Position numbers and translations under genes: made by a program. Under the pieces are notes generated by a model. It was given only the letters and a program-made list of their open reading frames with translations, made no database searches and was not told where the DNA came from. A stretch of DNA of 64,000 nucleotides. It comes from Helianthus annuus. Its lineage: Eukaryota; Streptophyta; Magnoliopsida; Asterales; Asteraceae. Shown piece after piece: positions 1 through 12,086 of the stretch. The DNA lies in the NCBI RefSeq assembly GCF_002127325.2, contig NC_035435.2, forward strand, positions 130,975,788-131,039,787, given 5' to 3'. Every line of letters begins with the position of its first letter. Position 1 is the stretch's first letter.

Positions 1-3000
1 TATAGAAGCCCTCGGCCTGCGAACCAGAATCAGCAGCAACCACAAGCACAGCAGAATCAGCAACAGGGCAACAAGGGGTGTTTTCATTGCGGCGCAGAAG
101 GGCACTTCAAAAGGCACTACCCTCAGCTAAACAGGAACCAGAACAACAACAACAATAACAACAATCAGGGAAATGGCAACAACAACAACAACGGTGGAAA
201 CAACAACGGCAATGAAGCAAGGGGTCGTGCGTTTGTGTTGGGGCAGGGTGATGCCAGAAATGACCCCAACGTCGTTATGGGTAAGTTTCTTCTCGACGAT
301 ATTTATGTTACTGTTTTGTTTGATTCGGGTGCGGATACGAGTTATATGTCTTTGAAAATGAGTAGATTGTTAAAACGTACACCAACACCTCTAAATACCA
401 AACATGTCGTAGAACTAGCAAATGGTAAAAGTGTAGAAGCCACGCATGTAGTCAAGGGTTGTAACATCGTTCTAGCGGGTCAGGCCTTCTCAATTGATCT
501 TATTCCAATAGTTCTGGGTAGTTTCGACATCGTCATCGGCATGGATTGGTTATCCAAGCAGCAAGCAGAGATCTTATGTAAGGAGAAGATCATTCGTATT
601 CCTCGTTCGGGTAAAGAACCTCTTGAAGTTCAAGGCGACAAGAGTGGTGTAGTGGTTGGCATTATCTCTTTCTTGAAGGCTCAGAAATGTTTACGAAAGG
701 GGCATACTGCCATTTTGGCACTTGTTACTGATGCATCGACGACAGAGAAAAGAATAGAGGATATTCCAGTTGTACGCGAATTCCCTCAAGTGTTTCCTGA
801 AGATTTACCTGGTCTACCGCCTCATCGCCAGGTCGAGTTTCAAGTTGAACTAGCTCCAGGAGCAGCACCAATAGCCCGCGCACCGTATCGTTTAGCTCCA
901 ACTGAACTGGAGGAACTGTCTAAGCAACTACAAGAGCTCTTGGATAAGGGCTTCATTCGTCCAAGCTCTTCGCCTTGGGGAGCTCCAGTATTATTCGTGA
1001 AAAAGAAGGATGGCACTTTCAGGATGTGCATAGACTACCGCGAACTGAACAAGGTCACAGTGAAGAACTGTTATCCTCTTCCTCGTATCGACGACTTATT
1101 CGACCAGTTGCAAGGGTCGAGTTACTACTCCAAGATCGATCTAAGGTCTGGTTACCATCAGCTGAGAGTCCGAGATGAGGACGTCTCCAAGACAGCATTC
1201 AGAACTCGCTACGGTCACTACGAGTTTCTAGTCATGCCATTTGGGCTTACGAACGCGCCTGCAGTCTCCATGGATCTTATGAACTGGGTGTGCAAACCCT
1301 TCTTGACAAGTTCGTCATTGTTTTCATCGACGACATCCTGATCTACTCCAAGAGTTAGGAGGAACACGAGCAGCACTTACGCCTTATCTTGGAACTTCTT
1401 CGAAAGGAGCAACTGTACGCCAAGTTTTCAAAATGCGACTTCTGGCTTCGTGAAGTCCACTTCTTAGGCCATGTGGTGAACAGGGATGCGATTCATGTCG
1501 ATCCATCCAAGGTAGATTCGATCAGGAACTGGCCTACACCGCGTACACCAACGGAAATACGCCAATTCTTGGGTTTGGCGGGGTATTACAGACGATTTAT
1601 TAAAGACTTCTCCAAGATCGCACAGCCGCTCACTATGTTGACACAGAAAGGTGTCACCTGCCATTGGGGAGATTCCCAGGAAACCGCTTTCTAGTACCTA
1701 AAGGATAGGCTTTGCAGCGCACCTATTCTCTCATTGCCAGAGGGCACGGATGATTTTGTGGTCTATTGTGACGCGTCGATACAGGGACTTGGTTGTGTAT
1801 TGATGCAGCGGGATAAGGTTATTGCTTACGCTTCTCGTCAACTCAAGGTTCACGAACGGAACTACACGACGCACGATTTAGAGCTGGGAGCTGTTGTTTT
1901 TGCACTTAAGATATGGCGACACTACCTGTACGGTACCAAATGCACAATTTACACCGATCACAGGAGTCTCGAGCATATCTTCAAGCAGAAGGAATTGAAT
2001 ATGCGTCAACGACGATGGGTCGAGCTACTTAATGATTACGAATGCGCCATCAAGTACCATCCAGGCAAGGCCAATGTTGTGGTTGACGCTCTCAGTCGGA
2101 AAGACACTCTACCTAGGCGTGTACGAGCTTTGCAGCTCACTATTCAGTCCAGTCTTCCTGCACAGATACGAACTGCTCAGATCGAAGCATTGAAACCCGA
2201 CAACGTCAAAGCTGAAGCCTTACGCGGCTCAAGGCAACGATTAGAACAAAAGGAAGACGGCGCCTACTATGTAACAGGACGTATTTGGGTTCCACTATAT
2301 GGTGGTTTACGAGAACTTGTGATGGATGAAGCTCATAAGTCTCGCTATTCGGTACATCCAGGTTCGGATAAAATGTATCACGACATCAAAACTACATACT
2401 GGTGGCCTAGCATGAAAGCCCACATCGCGACTTACGTCGGCAAGTGTTTGACATGTGCAAAAGTCAAAGTGGAGTATCAGAAACCAGCGGGCCTACTGCA
2501 ACAACCCAGGATACCACAGTGGAAATGGGAAGAAATTTCCATGGATTTTGTTACTGGCCTGCCTAGATCCCAGCGTGGGAATGATACTATCTGGGTGATC
2601 GTAGATCGACTCACAAAGTCTGCTCATTTCCTGGCTATTAAGGAAACAGATAAGTTCTCTACCTTAGCAGACGTCTACTTGAAAGAAGTTGTTTCGAGGC
2701 ACGGAGTGCCAACCTCTATTATTTCGGATCGGGATGCACGATTCACGTCAGAGCTATGGCAAGCGATGCACAAATCTTTCGGCTCCCGGTTAGACATGAG
2801 CACAGCGTATCATCCTCAGACGGATGGGCAGTCTGAGTGAACGATTCAAACTCTTGAAGACATGCTTCGGGCATGTGTTATTGATTTCGGCAACGGCTGG
2901 GAAAAGCACCTCCCTTTGGTGGAGTTCTCATACAATAACAGCTATCACACCAGCATACAAGCCGCTCCATTCGAGGCAAGGTACGGGCGTAAATGCTGGT

Positions 3001-3680
3001 CACCTCTCTGTTGGGCAGAGGTGGGGGATAGTCAGATCACGGGTCCGGAGATTGTAGTGGACGCCACAGAAAAGATTGCACAAATACGACAACGCATGGC
3101 GGCAGCACGCGACCGTCAGAAAGCCTACGCGGACAAGCGTAGGAAGCCTTTGGAATTTCAGGTCGGGGATCGGGTTTTACTTAAAGTCTCACCCTGGAAG
3201 GGTGTGGTTCGTTTTGGCAAACGGGGCAAACTGAATCCGCGGTATGTCGGACCGTTCGAGATCATTGAGAAAATAGGCAAAGTGGCCTACAAGCTAAACC
3301 TACCAGCTGAACTCGATGCAGTTCACAATGTATTTCACGTGTCGAATCTGAAGAAGTGCCTGTCAGATGAGACCCTCATAGTTCCTTTTAAGGAACTCAC
3401 TATCGACGAGCGGTTGCAGTTCGTCGAGGAGCCTGTTGAAATCACGGACCGGGATATTAAGGTCCTCAAAAACAAGAGAATCCCTCTTGTTCGAGTTCGT
3501 TGGAACTCCAAACGTGGCCCAGAGTACACCTGGGAACGCGAAGACCAAATGAAAGAAAAGTACCCCCAGTTATTCGAAACCAATGCAACCACTACTGAGA
3601 CTGAAGCTACTACTGCGGAATTTCGGGACGAAATTCCAAATCAACGGGGGGATGATGTGACACCCCAGGAAAACCAGTAA
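1..3680 (+). pseudogene. Broken gag-pol polyprotein of copy A
   Basis: The reading frame is open from base 1. It holds a Gag zinc knuckle (Cys codon 79-81, CFHCGAEGH), whose last Cys has become Tyr (118-120), then an Asn/Gln-rich linker. An aspartic protease follows (DSGADTS near 322), then RT (from about 830), RNase H (about 1740-2090), and integrase with HHCC finger and DDE core (about 2330-2850). The C-terminal chromodomain-like segment is at about 3440-3580 (VRVRW, TWERED). A 1-bp deletion near 1302 shifts the frame just before the RT FIDD motif. In-frame stops then lie at 1356-1358, 1692-1694 and 2838-2840. The homologous frame of copy B in this window shows that 2838 was an Arg codon. 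The end is TAA at 3678-3680. It cannot make a full polyprotein, so it is inactive. Confidence 0.93.
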
Positions 3681-4489
3681 ACGATACAACTTACCTAGCT
3701 TCCTCAGTAACCGCATGCTAAATTTCGGGACGAAATTTCTTTCAAGTTGGGGATAATGTGACAACTCGAATTTCCAAGAATTCATATTTCGCATTTATTG
3801 CACGTTCATTGTTTGTGTAGTTAATTATTTGCACAATTAATTGCTATGGAATTGTAACGTGTTAATACAATGAAGTGTATTGTGTGTTTATGCATGGTTA
3901 TGTGTTAATTTGGAAAGACTTGTCAAATATGTGAACTTGGTGGTGAAACTGTGAAATTGATGTGAGATGGTGTGCATGTGTAAAATATGATACTTAGGGA
4001 GGTAGAGGGTAATTAGTGAAATCTTAGAGATACTTAACCCTAATCCCTTTTTCACTAATCATTCTCACAAAAATCCAAAGCACGTACTTCACATTCTCTG
4101 GCAATCATCACATCATCATTGGCAAGCTATCCATCACTTTCGATTTCCACATTTTCTCTAGAATCAACACAAGGTAAATGATTATTGTTTATTGATTGTT
4201 TGATTGTATCAATCCTTGATTATTAGAATACTTGTAAACCCTAGCTTTGATATAATGGTTCTGTGCCTTGATTGATTCTTGATTATCGTGTTATGATGAT
4301 GATTAGTCGTGAAATCATTTGTTGTATGATGATGTTAATTGTTGAATTGGTTTCTGCCATGTAATACACGAACTAGGGTTTCCAGATCGTATGAATTATA
4401 GAACGTAACTGATGAATGTGTAAAGTGTAACTGTTGCAATCACAAAGAACGCGTGATTGAATGTTTGTCTGAGGTTTGTGAATGAATGT

Positions 4490-5035
4490 AATTGTCTGAG
4501 TTTCATGACTCATATAATAGTCCGAACATTAAAACAAACACAAGGGAGCCGAGTTTTAATACAAGAAAGCATCTGTCTGAGTTTTTATGTTGCATAAGGA
4601 TCCGAGTTTCCTTGTCACTTGTGCCATCCAAGTTTTAAACCCCCTCTAGTCCGACTTTCTTATCAGGGAAGCCCACCCCACACCTTTAGTCCGAGTTTTT
4701 ATCATATGAAACATGTTGGTCCGAGTTTTGTGGACACACTAAGTGTCCGAGTTTTATATCAAAAGGGTCCGATGTTTGAATTAAGGGGGTTCCGACTTTT
4801 AAACATGGAGTAGTGGTCCGACTTTTATGATATGTTATGTGGTTGTCCGAGTTTTGGCCCCCAACCCCAAAGTCCGACCTTTTAAACCCCCAACCCTTTG
4901 GTCCGAATTTTAACCCCAAACCCCCCCCCCCATGAATCGGTCCGAGTTTCATCCATGAAACTCTTGTCCGAGTTTTGTTGCTAGGCACACATAAGATCCG
5001 AGTTTTTGTTAATAGTTATACGGTCCGAGTATGTT
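4490..5035 (+). repeat. Array of about 20 GTCCGAGTTTT words inside LTR A
   Basis: The word GTCCGAGTTTT, with variants such as GTCTGAGTTT, ATCCGAGTTT, GTCCGACTTTT and GTCCGAATTTT, recurs about 20 times on one strand. Spacing is irregular, about 20-35 bp, with unrelated sequence between copies. It is not a simple tandem repeat; only the word is conserved. Confidence 0.85.
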
Positions 5036-5530
5036 GATTTGTTAACGGAACCAAGTTATTATTGAATGAAATATGATGATCCATCACCACTGTATGCATG
5101 ATTTTGAATGCTACTTATTGTATGATGTCTGTACATTACTGCATGTTACTGTAATTGCTGCATATAACTGTATGACTCCTTATGTGATTGTATAGTACTG
5201 AAGGCAACTGCATGATCCTGCATGCGTGAACATCCTATGTGATAATTGAATGTACACAATAAACACACAAAAACACAGTTGCTTGATTTCTCATGACTTG
5301 CAAACCCTAATTTGATGCAAACACTTACATCGTATCATGTGCAACATATCCTAGGTCGTGTGTAACGGACTTAGACATTTGATAAACCCTAGAACATAGC
5401 ATACCGAGAAAACCAAGGTGAGTTCACACTCTTACTAAGGCATGGGATTCCCAGGGCACGGGAATTGGGATTGAAGGATTGAGATTGAATAGAACTGTAC
5501 TTACACTGTTACTAGACTACCATACCAACG

Positions 5531-5770
5531 TCCTCGGTTGTGCAGGACACATACGTAAAACCTACGTATACTTGTATTGCTCACTGTCCTCAGGTTGCGA
5601 AGGACACTCACGTAAAACCTACGTGAACTTATACTCAATACTGCCTCGGTTGTGTCAGGCACTTACGTAAAACCTACGTAAACCCCCGCGTACCCCTATC
5701 CTCGGTTGTGAAGGATTACTTACGTAAAACCTATGTAAACTTGTACGTGTTACTGTTCTCGGGGTATGTA
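5531..5770 (+). repeat. Tandem repeat of about 56 bp, four copies plus a degenerate fifth
   Basis: Units begin near 5531, 5587, 5642, 5699 and 5756 with TCCTCGGTTGTG-like sequence. The first four also contain ACGTAAAACCTACGT, whose ends are inverted (TACGT/ACGTA). The fifth is diverged. The array lies in the 3' third of LTR A. Confidence 0.85.
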
Positions 5771-6238
5771 GAACACTTATGGTTACGAATAGTCTAGTGG
5801 TTATACAACATGGGAAGCCCCCACCAATAGAACGTACTATCGGCCCAGTAGAGCCACATGTTACAAACGAATATACTTTTACGCATTTACTTTCTGTGAA
5901 CTCGCTTAACTAGTTGTTGATCCTCTGTTACATGCCTTGCAGGTCGTTAGGTACGTGGAGCTTGCACAGGGAGGAGCTGGTCGTTGTGGGCTTGGATCGT
6001 GATTGTCTTGTTAAACACTTATGACATTTGATACTTTATTATGATGGGTTTTATTTATACGCTTCCGCTAAACAGTGATAACTTACTTATGTTTTGGAAC
6101 ACCTTTCGTATGGATTTAGTTTGGTTTAATGGCAATTACTTTTACTATATATATTGTTCTATATGATTGGTGGCTTGATCCTGGTCAGTCACGCTCCCAA
6201 GCGGTGATACTCCGCAGGTGGATTTTGGGGGTGTGACA

Positions 6239-6408
6239 AAGAACGATGGTCAAAAGATATCCTTTGTTAATGTCTATAGTCCGCAGAAATTGGTGGATAA
6301 GAGGGCTGTTTGGGAGGAGCTTAAAAGGTTGATTACTAACGATGATGAGTTGTGGTGCGTGGCGGGAGACTTAAATTGTATGAGAGATAGATCGGAACGT
6401 AGAAATTC
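6239..6408 (+). mobile_element. LINE (L1-type) fragment, endonuclease domain, part 1
   Basis: This short stretch, trapped between the two gypsy insertions, codes for part of an apurinic-endonuclease-like domain (SFVNVYSP, AGDLNC). The reading frame continues exactly at 20045 after copy B is removed. The upstream part of the LINE must lie beyond copy A, outside the window. Confidence 0.88.
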
Positions 6409-7012
6409 TGTAACACCTCGAAATTTTGTGTTCAATAATGTGTTAACACGTGTCATGAGTTTACACGTGGCATTAAATATTAAATAAAGGACTAAAGTTG
6501 ACAAACCTTGAAAGTATGTAAATTCTAGGGTTATAAATGTCAACAAAGGGTAAATATATTGTATAGTAACCCTAAACGATGCCCGTACCTTCAAACGAAT
6601 AAATCATGGATCGTACGGAGCAAAACGCGGAAGAAAGTGAGAGATTACAAGCTACAGGGGTTAACTGTGTCAAAATGTTTAATTATACCTCTGAGTGACC
6701 CTTTGACGAACCCGAGGCTTTGTAACAGTAAAATATACTCACTAGAATATACTATATAAATTTCGCGAAGTTCCGTTTTAAAACGAGAAAGTTATGATCA
6801 AATTCGTACGAGAGGGGTTAAAAGCGTCAATAATGAAAGCTAAGGCTTTTCTGATAGTAATTAAACTAACCGGGGACTTAACAGTGCGGGTAAAAGGCAC
6901 GAGGCCCTGAACGGTAAATAATCGAGGGCCAAATCGCAAAGTTACCCCTTCGAAACCGAAAGGTCAGGTTAATCATTACAAAAGATTTGAAAATCTTTGA
7001 AACAGACCTCAG

Positions 7013-7133
7013 GCGGGCCGCGTTGAAGTTATGCATGAGACAATGCGGGCCGCGCGCCAGAGGAAGATACGTTTTCTGACATTAGGATCCATGCGGCCCG
7101 CGTGTGAGTTGCTTGATCCTAATGCGGGCCGCG
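7013..7133. promoter_or_regulatory. Cluster of four GCGGGCCGCG words upstream of the LTR B TATA box
   Basis: Copies lie at 7013-7022, 7045-7054, 7093-7102 (reverse orientation) and 7124-7133, in otherwise AT-rich DNA about 180-300 bp upstream of the TATA box. The same cluster is present in the 3' LTR (offset 10292). A regulatory role is inferred from position only. Confidence 0.6.
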
Positions 7134-7312
7134 TACAAGTCCCAGATGCAGAATTCTTGGACAGACTTGCTGTTTGAAGTTGTGAACGATCATTTGAGCA
7201 ATAAATGAAGCATGGGCGCCCTCTACTTGACCCCTAGCACCCAGGGCCACCTGCTGAACATCCATGATGCCTTGTAGGTTGATGTGTAATGATCTTATGC
7301 ATGAAATGTTAC

Positions 7313-7320
7313 TATAAAAG
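7313..7320 (+). promoter_or_regulatory. Probable TATA box of LTR B (U3/R boundary about 30 bp downstream)
   Basis: TATAAAAG sits in a long AT-rich LTR, about 180 bp downstream of the GC-rich word cluster. The same octamer is conserved in the other LTR at 17605-17612. Transcription would start near 7345. Confidence 0.65.
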
Positions 7321-9750
7321 GCCATACATTGTGCACAAGTAAATCACACCTCAAACCTGCATTCTAAACCATCTCTGGAGCTCTCAAGCACTCTTCTAAC
7401 ATTCTAAGTCGTGCACCAAGCTTCTGTAAGTATGCCAACCCTTTTGTGGCTTAGTTATTGCTTAGTTTAGCTTAAAAGTCAATCCGTCGTAATTAACGAT
7501 TGACTTTGCGATAAATCACGAATGGTCCAGTGGTTTGTCGAATCAAAGATAGTTATATGATGGTAATCATGTGGGCATTAAACCCCTTAAAGGGCACCCT
7601 CTGATTCCCACTCTAACTAGTCCGAATGTCGAGTCAAACGTGCTTAGAAAAAGTCAACAGAAATGTCATTTTGCGATTTCTTGCATAATCTGTAATGTAG
7701 ATGATATGTAACCTGTTTGAACACTCATAAAACATGATAATAAGTATATAAACTAGTCTAAGCTTGTTTGATCCGACCATTTTCTGTTTAGACCCGGTTC
7801 GGAGCCGAAAGTCGCAAAAGTTTGACTTTGGCATTGACTTCAGTTCTGACCCATTAAAGTTTGATTTAGATATGCCTTAAGACTCTCTTAGGACCAGGTT
7901 ACATGATGGTATAACCCTCTGTGACCGGTTCGTTGTTTGTCCGAGTCTTTTACACATTTCCGTTAAGTGCTTAAAAGTTGACCGTAACGCCCTTTTTAAA
8001 TTAAAACGAGAATTTTGGACATGTGAAAGGATCATAACCTTGGTTACTGATTTCTAAGCATGTCCCTAAACTTTCATGTCAATCCGAGGTCCAAAATAGG
8101 AGTTATGCTAAATAGCGCAAATTGCGAAACTTTAGTAATTAAATAGCGCAATTAGCATAACGCCTATCTAAACCCGGATTTCGACACCAAACCTTTTACT
8201 CACTGATGTAAAATAATATTTTGGGATTTTTAAAGATTTTTAATTATTTTTAACCTGCTCATAACCTGCGGTTATGGCAACGGTTCGGTAAATACCGAAT
8301 ATACCCTTTTCGGCCATAACTTGAGTTCTACAAGGTCTTTTGACCCGATTCCAGTTGCTACTGATTTTAAATAATAAATGAAGTATTTTAGACTTTATAA
8401 ACTGTTCGGGAAACTCAGATTTCCTGTAGAACTCAGAAACCTCTTTTATAATCTTTAAAAAGACCGAAATACCCCTACGGGGCATAATATGAACTTAAAC
8501 TCGTTACGGGCATTATGGAAGGTATCCTACTGATACCACAACCTCTTTAAATCATGTTGACTTAGGAAAACAGTGTAGGACTCTTACGGTTACCCGTTGC
8601 GCCTTTTGCGCGCACGGTTCGGCTTATGTAACTAGTTTACATAAATTAGCCGAAACGGGTCAAACCATATTGTTTTGACCCCAAAATACAGAGTGTGATT
8701 ATTATACCCCTATAAAACAAGTCTTCAAACTTGTTGGGTCAAAATCACATTCCATTCCCGGTTATCGCCTTTCACGCGATTAAACCGTATCTATCCGTCG
8801 AAACTGACCGGTCTAAGCTACGGCTAAATTAAAGACCCGTTAGGATTCTAATAGGTTAATTTAAACCTTCGTTCTAGAATAGGAGACCAGTAAAAGCTAT
8901 CTGCAATTTATTTCAAGTAAGGAATTATACTTGCAAAGGTAAATACTTTTAACTTATTTTCCGTTATACGGGCTTGGGTTACGGTATTTAAAATACCGCT
9001 TGGTCGGGCAATTGACCCCAACTCATTAGTAGTTGGGTATTATCAATGTGACCCGTTTAAAAACTTGTTTTGTTTGGCTTAACGCCTTTGGGGGCTTAAT
9101 GACCATGTCCCGGATATCCTCGGCAGCATTTTACGAAATGGCCACGACCCTGACATCCGAGTGTAGGCGTACACTCGGCATTATGTCCATGACTATAAAG
9201 GTATAGCCGTTGGTTTACCCACCACGGTTTTATACTATGTGGTGTGTCTATTAAACTTTAACCCGGCACGACCCGGGCGACCGATCGCATAGTAAACATG
9301 TAATTCTTTACAAGATTTAATTATAAATTATCCCAAGTTATAAAGAGTTTGTGCCTTGAGCATTTAAACCAATTTTATTAAACATTTTACAAAAGTGTCA
9401 GTTGAATGTATTTACCAGTGTAAACTGACGTATTTTCCCCAAAAAGACTAAATGCAGGTACTATGCGTAATTGGCTGGGATTTCTCCTTAGCATTATTAG
9501 AAGTCTCGCAAGCTTAAGATGCCTGAAGTCTGTTGAACAATACTTTTGTTATTTTTATTGATCCCCTGTGGATTTTAATTCAACAACGGTGATACTTTGA
9601 TATTACACTTAACGTTGAAATATATTATCTTTATGCTTCCGCTGTGCATTCATTATATTGTGTGGTTTGACTATATTGTTGCCAACTACGTCACGATAAT
9701 CCCCCACCAGGCCCACCGGTGAGACACGTGGAAAACGGGGTGTGACAGGT

Positions 9751-9762
9751 TGGTATCAGAGC
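9751..9762 (+). other. Primer binding site of copy B (initiator-Met tRNA type)
   Basis: TGGTATCAGAGC begins three bases after the LTR end and is the classical complement of the 3' end of plant initiator tRNA-Met, used by many plant Ty3/gypsy elements. Confidence 0.92.
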
Positions 9763-9919
9763 CAACACCGAGTGAATTAAAAACTAACCCTTGTGTTTAA
9801 TCTCAGTTACACAATTGCACATACTTGAGTCTAGACAAGAACATAGGACAAATTCGAATTGTTATTCCAAGTTTGTCTTTTTATTGTTTATTGTTATTTA
9901 AAGTTTTGAAAGCAGGAAT

Positions 9920-11140
9920 ATGCCACCTGCAATCAGACGAGGAAGAGGAGGAAGAGGCAGAGGAACGATCATTACTCACAATGATCACGAAGCTGGACCT
10001 TCGAACATGCGAGCTCCTTCCAGTACAAGGAGTGAAGAACCACAGAGACGAAGAAGAAACCTCTTTGAACCTGCGAGACATTCTACCTCGCATAGCTCAA
10101 CACCCTCAAACCGCCATTCATTTGGACCAGATTCGGAAAATAATCCCAATAACCCTCAACCATCCTTTATACCTCTACAACGATCTGCTTCGCACTGATC
10201 TTATGGCGATCCTTCACCTTTCTTCATAGGACAGTTTAACTCGGCGGATTATGTCCAAGAGCCAATAGGGTATAACCCTCTAGGACCAGAGGATCACTTT
10301 TCTGAAGATAATGCAGTGGATATGGACGAGGATACAGATCCCGTCGAGCCTGCACGGGGTACTCCCAATCATCCAATCGAGATCTCGGATGGGTCATCCT
10401 TTCATGGAACGCCCTATCAAGGTCCCGACAGCTACCAGGCGAGGTTTGACCAATGTAATTGGTACTTCACACCATCGCAACACTTCTCGCCTCATGATCA
10501 ACAGCAACAACAGGATCCTTCTGGGGATTCGCGGTTTGTGGCCGTTACGCCACCGCCACCGCCACCGGTTCAACCAGTAATTCCGGATCCGCCAAGGCGT
10601 AGAAGATCAGGGGCACGGATGTCTACCCGAGGAGGGGAATTTCATTTCAGCACCCCTCGCCACTCGAGTGCTAGTCATTTTCCGTCAGTACCTGAAGAAG
10701 AACCACAATTAGGGGAACCTTTTGGTCACCCTGCAGAGGTGAATTCTGCACCAGTTGCACCACCTCCGCCACCATTCGGATATGACAATCCGATCCCAGC
10801 GTACGGCGCTTCCACGGCATACAATCTGTTTGAGCAGCCGACTCACACACACTACAACTATAACTATGATGCCGACCCATATGTGATAGCGGCTAATTAT
10901 AATGCCCTTCATGGAACCTCTTGGAGACCAGATTACTCATCTCATGGGTATCCAATACCTCCTAGACCTCCGGTTCAACAACCGTCGCAGCAACCACGTT
11001 TTTCTCCACCAGAGCAAGAAGAAATACTCCACCGCTTAAACAATGTGGAACGAGACTTCGAACAAGAACGTAAGAGTAATCACGGATTTCTCAAGGGCCT
11101 AGCAAACCTACTAAAAGGGAGGAAGAAACGAGACCATTAG
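9920..11140 (+). pseudogene. Extra pre-gag ORF of copy B (about 406 codons, one in-frame stop), function unknown
   Basis: Starting at ATG 9920, one frame stays open to TAG at 11138-11140, apart from a single TGA at 10196-10198. The two halves (9920-10198 and 10199-11140) are in the same phase, and the sequence after the stop continues the same Ser/Pro-rich style. The N-terminus is basic with an RGG-type run (RRGRGGRGRG). The middle is acidic, then Pro/Gln/Tyr-rich with a basic patch (PRRRRSGARMS). The C-terminal ~45 residues look like a coiled coil with a basic end (EEILHRLNNVERDFEQER; KGRKKRDH). It lies between primer site and gag, 946 bp upstream of the gag ATG. It is not gag, pol or a recognisable env, and I see no signal peptide or membrane segment. 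I believe similar proteins occur in related Asteraceae elements, but this is unverified. A nucleic-acid-binding accessory protein is one guess. Confidence 0.75.
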
Positions 11141-12086
11141 TCTCCTTATGTAATGTTGTAATTGCAATTTAGTCCCTGCGTGGACATTTATCGTATTTCA
11201 GTCCTTACATGGACTTATCTTTTAGTCCCTGCGCGGACATCTATCTTGTATTGGTCCCTGCGTGGACTTGTTTTTCTATAAACCTCTGCGTAGGTAGTTA
11301 TTTAATTATAAAGTCTCGTTTAGGGCAGCATGTAATCGTATTTGAAGTTTATGGAATGTTATGTTACAAATTTCATTTTTGTTATTACTATATATGAAAT
11401 AAATCAAAATCATTCCTTTTAAATTTAAATCTGCCTAAGTAAAGAATCTTAAGAGTGAAACCTAGCCAGGTGTCTTTTTAGACCCGGCCAAGATGGTAAG
11501 ACCTGATTAAAAGATTCAGAATTCCAGTTAACCTCTGTAATCATGTTAACGTTCATGGCAGATGTGATTCATTAAAAATCGCATGCGTCATTCTTATATA
11601 AGAATCCTTCTAAGGATTTCAAAGCCTAAATAAATGATTTATGAATCATGGGTTAAATCGTCAATAAAGATGATCAATTATTAAACATCCACTGGCGATG
11701 TAGTGCCTACGGGCCAAATTATAAAACATCCATTAGTGATGTCGTGCCTACGGGCCATAATGATTGTCATATAAGACAAAAGACAGAGGTGGTCTATGAC
11801 TCCCTGTCAGAAAGGGTAAAAGGACTACGGTTCAAACCTTCATACCTTGATTCTCTGTAATCTCGGCTAATATTATAAAAACGTCCTCATGACTAGGCTT
11901 TTATGCCAATAACAATATTGTTTGTAATTAGGATAAGTATGTTCGAATCCTAAATAAAAAGTGAGTAACAAATTAACCAGATATGGTCTCTGTTTACCAT
12001 GGTTAATGAATTGCCATAAAAGACAATTCCATAATAAACTCCTAAATAAAATTTTTCGTTATCTTCTGTAACAGATTCAAGTTACC
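11141..12086 (+). other. Untranslated spacer between extra ORF and gag in copy B
   Basis: No long reading frame. It contains four AGTCCCTGCGTGGAC-like words between 11170 and 11275, and a duplicated segment (ACATCCA, TAGTGCCTACGGGCCA and relatives) at 11685-11760. Just before gag, the stretch TTCTGTAACAG at about 12063-12073 would serve as a 3' splice acceptor, which could allow gag-pol expression from a spliced RNA that skips the extra ORF (inference). Confidence 0.5.

Larger units (their letters stand above)
1..6238 (+). mobile_element. Ty3/gypsy LTR retrotransposon, copy A (5' part outside window)
   Basis: Polyprotein followed by a polypurine tract (about 3744-3756) and one LTR that starts TGTGACAACTCG at 3757 and ends GGTGTGACA at 6238. 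Immediately after it LINE endonuclease coding sequence begins, so the element sits inside a LINE. Domain order protease, RT, RNase H, integrase, chromodomain-like tail is Ty3/gypsy, and the tail suggests a Tekay/Del-type chromovirus (inference). The 5' LTR and left target-site copy lie outside the window; the right one should be AAGAA at 6239-6243. Confidence 0.93.
3757..6238 (+). repeat. 3' LTR of copy A
   Basis: It is 2482 bp, bounded by TGTGACA at both ends. It follows the polypurine tract and is followed by LINE coding sequence. No polyprotein reading frame lies inside. It holds two internal repeat arrays (4490-5035 and 5531-5770). I could not place its TATA box with confidence. Confidence 0.9.
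6409..9747 (+). repeat. 5' LTR of copy B
   Basis: It starts TGTAACACC, ends GGGGTGTGACA, and matches 16701-20039 nearly base for base over the same length. A TATA box lies at 7313-7320 and a cluster of GCGGGCCGCG words at 7013-7133. No coding sequence is visible. Confidence 0.97.

Noticed and set aside
8240..8485. Conserved minus-strand frame in both LTRs of copy B (also 7119-7325 and 7634-7834)
   Set aside because: Conservation is due to LTR identity; the sequences are U3/R/U5 DNA with no protein-like features.
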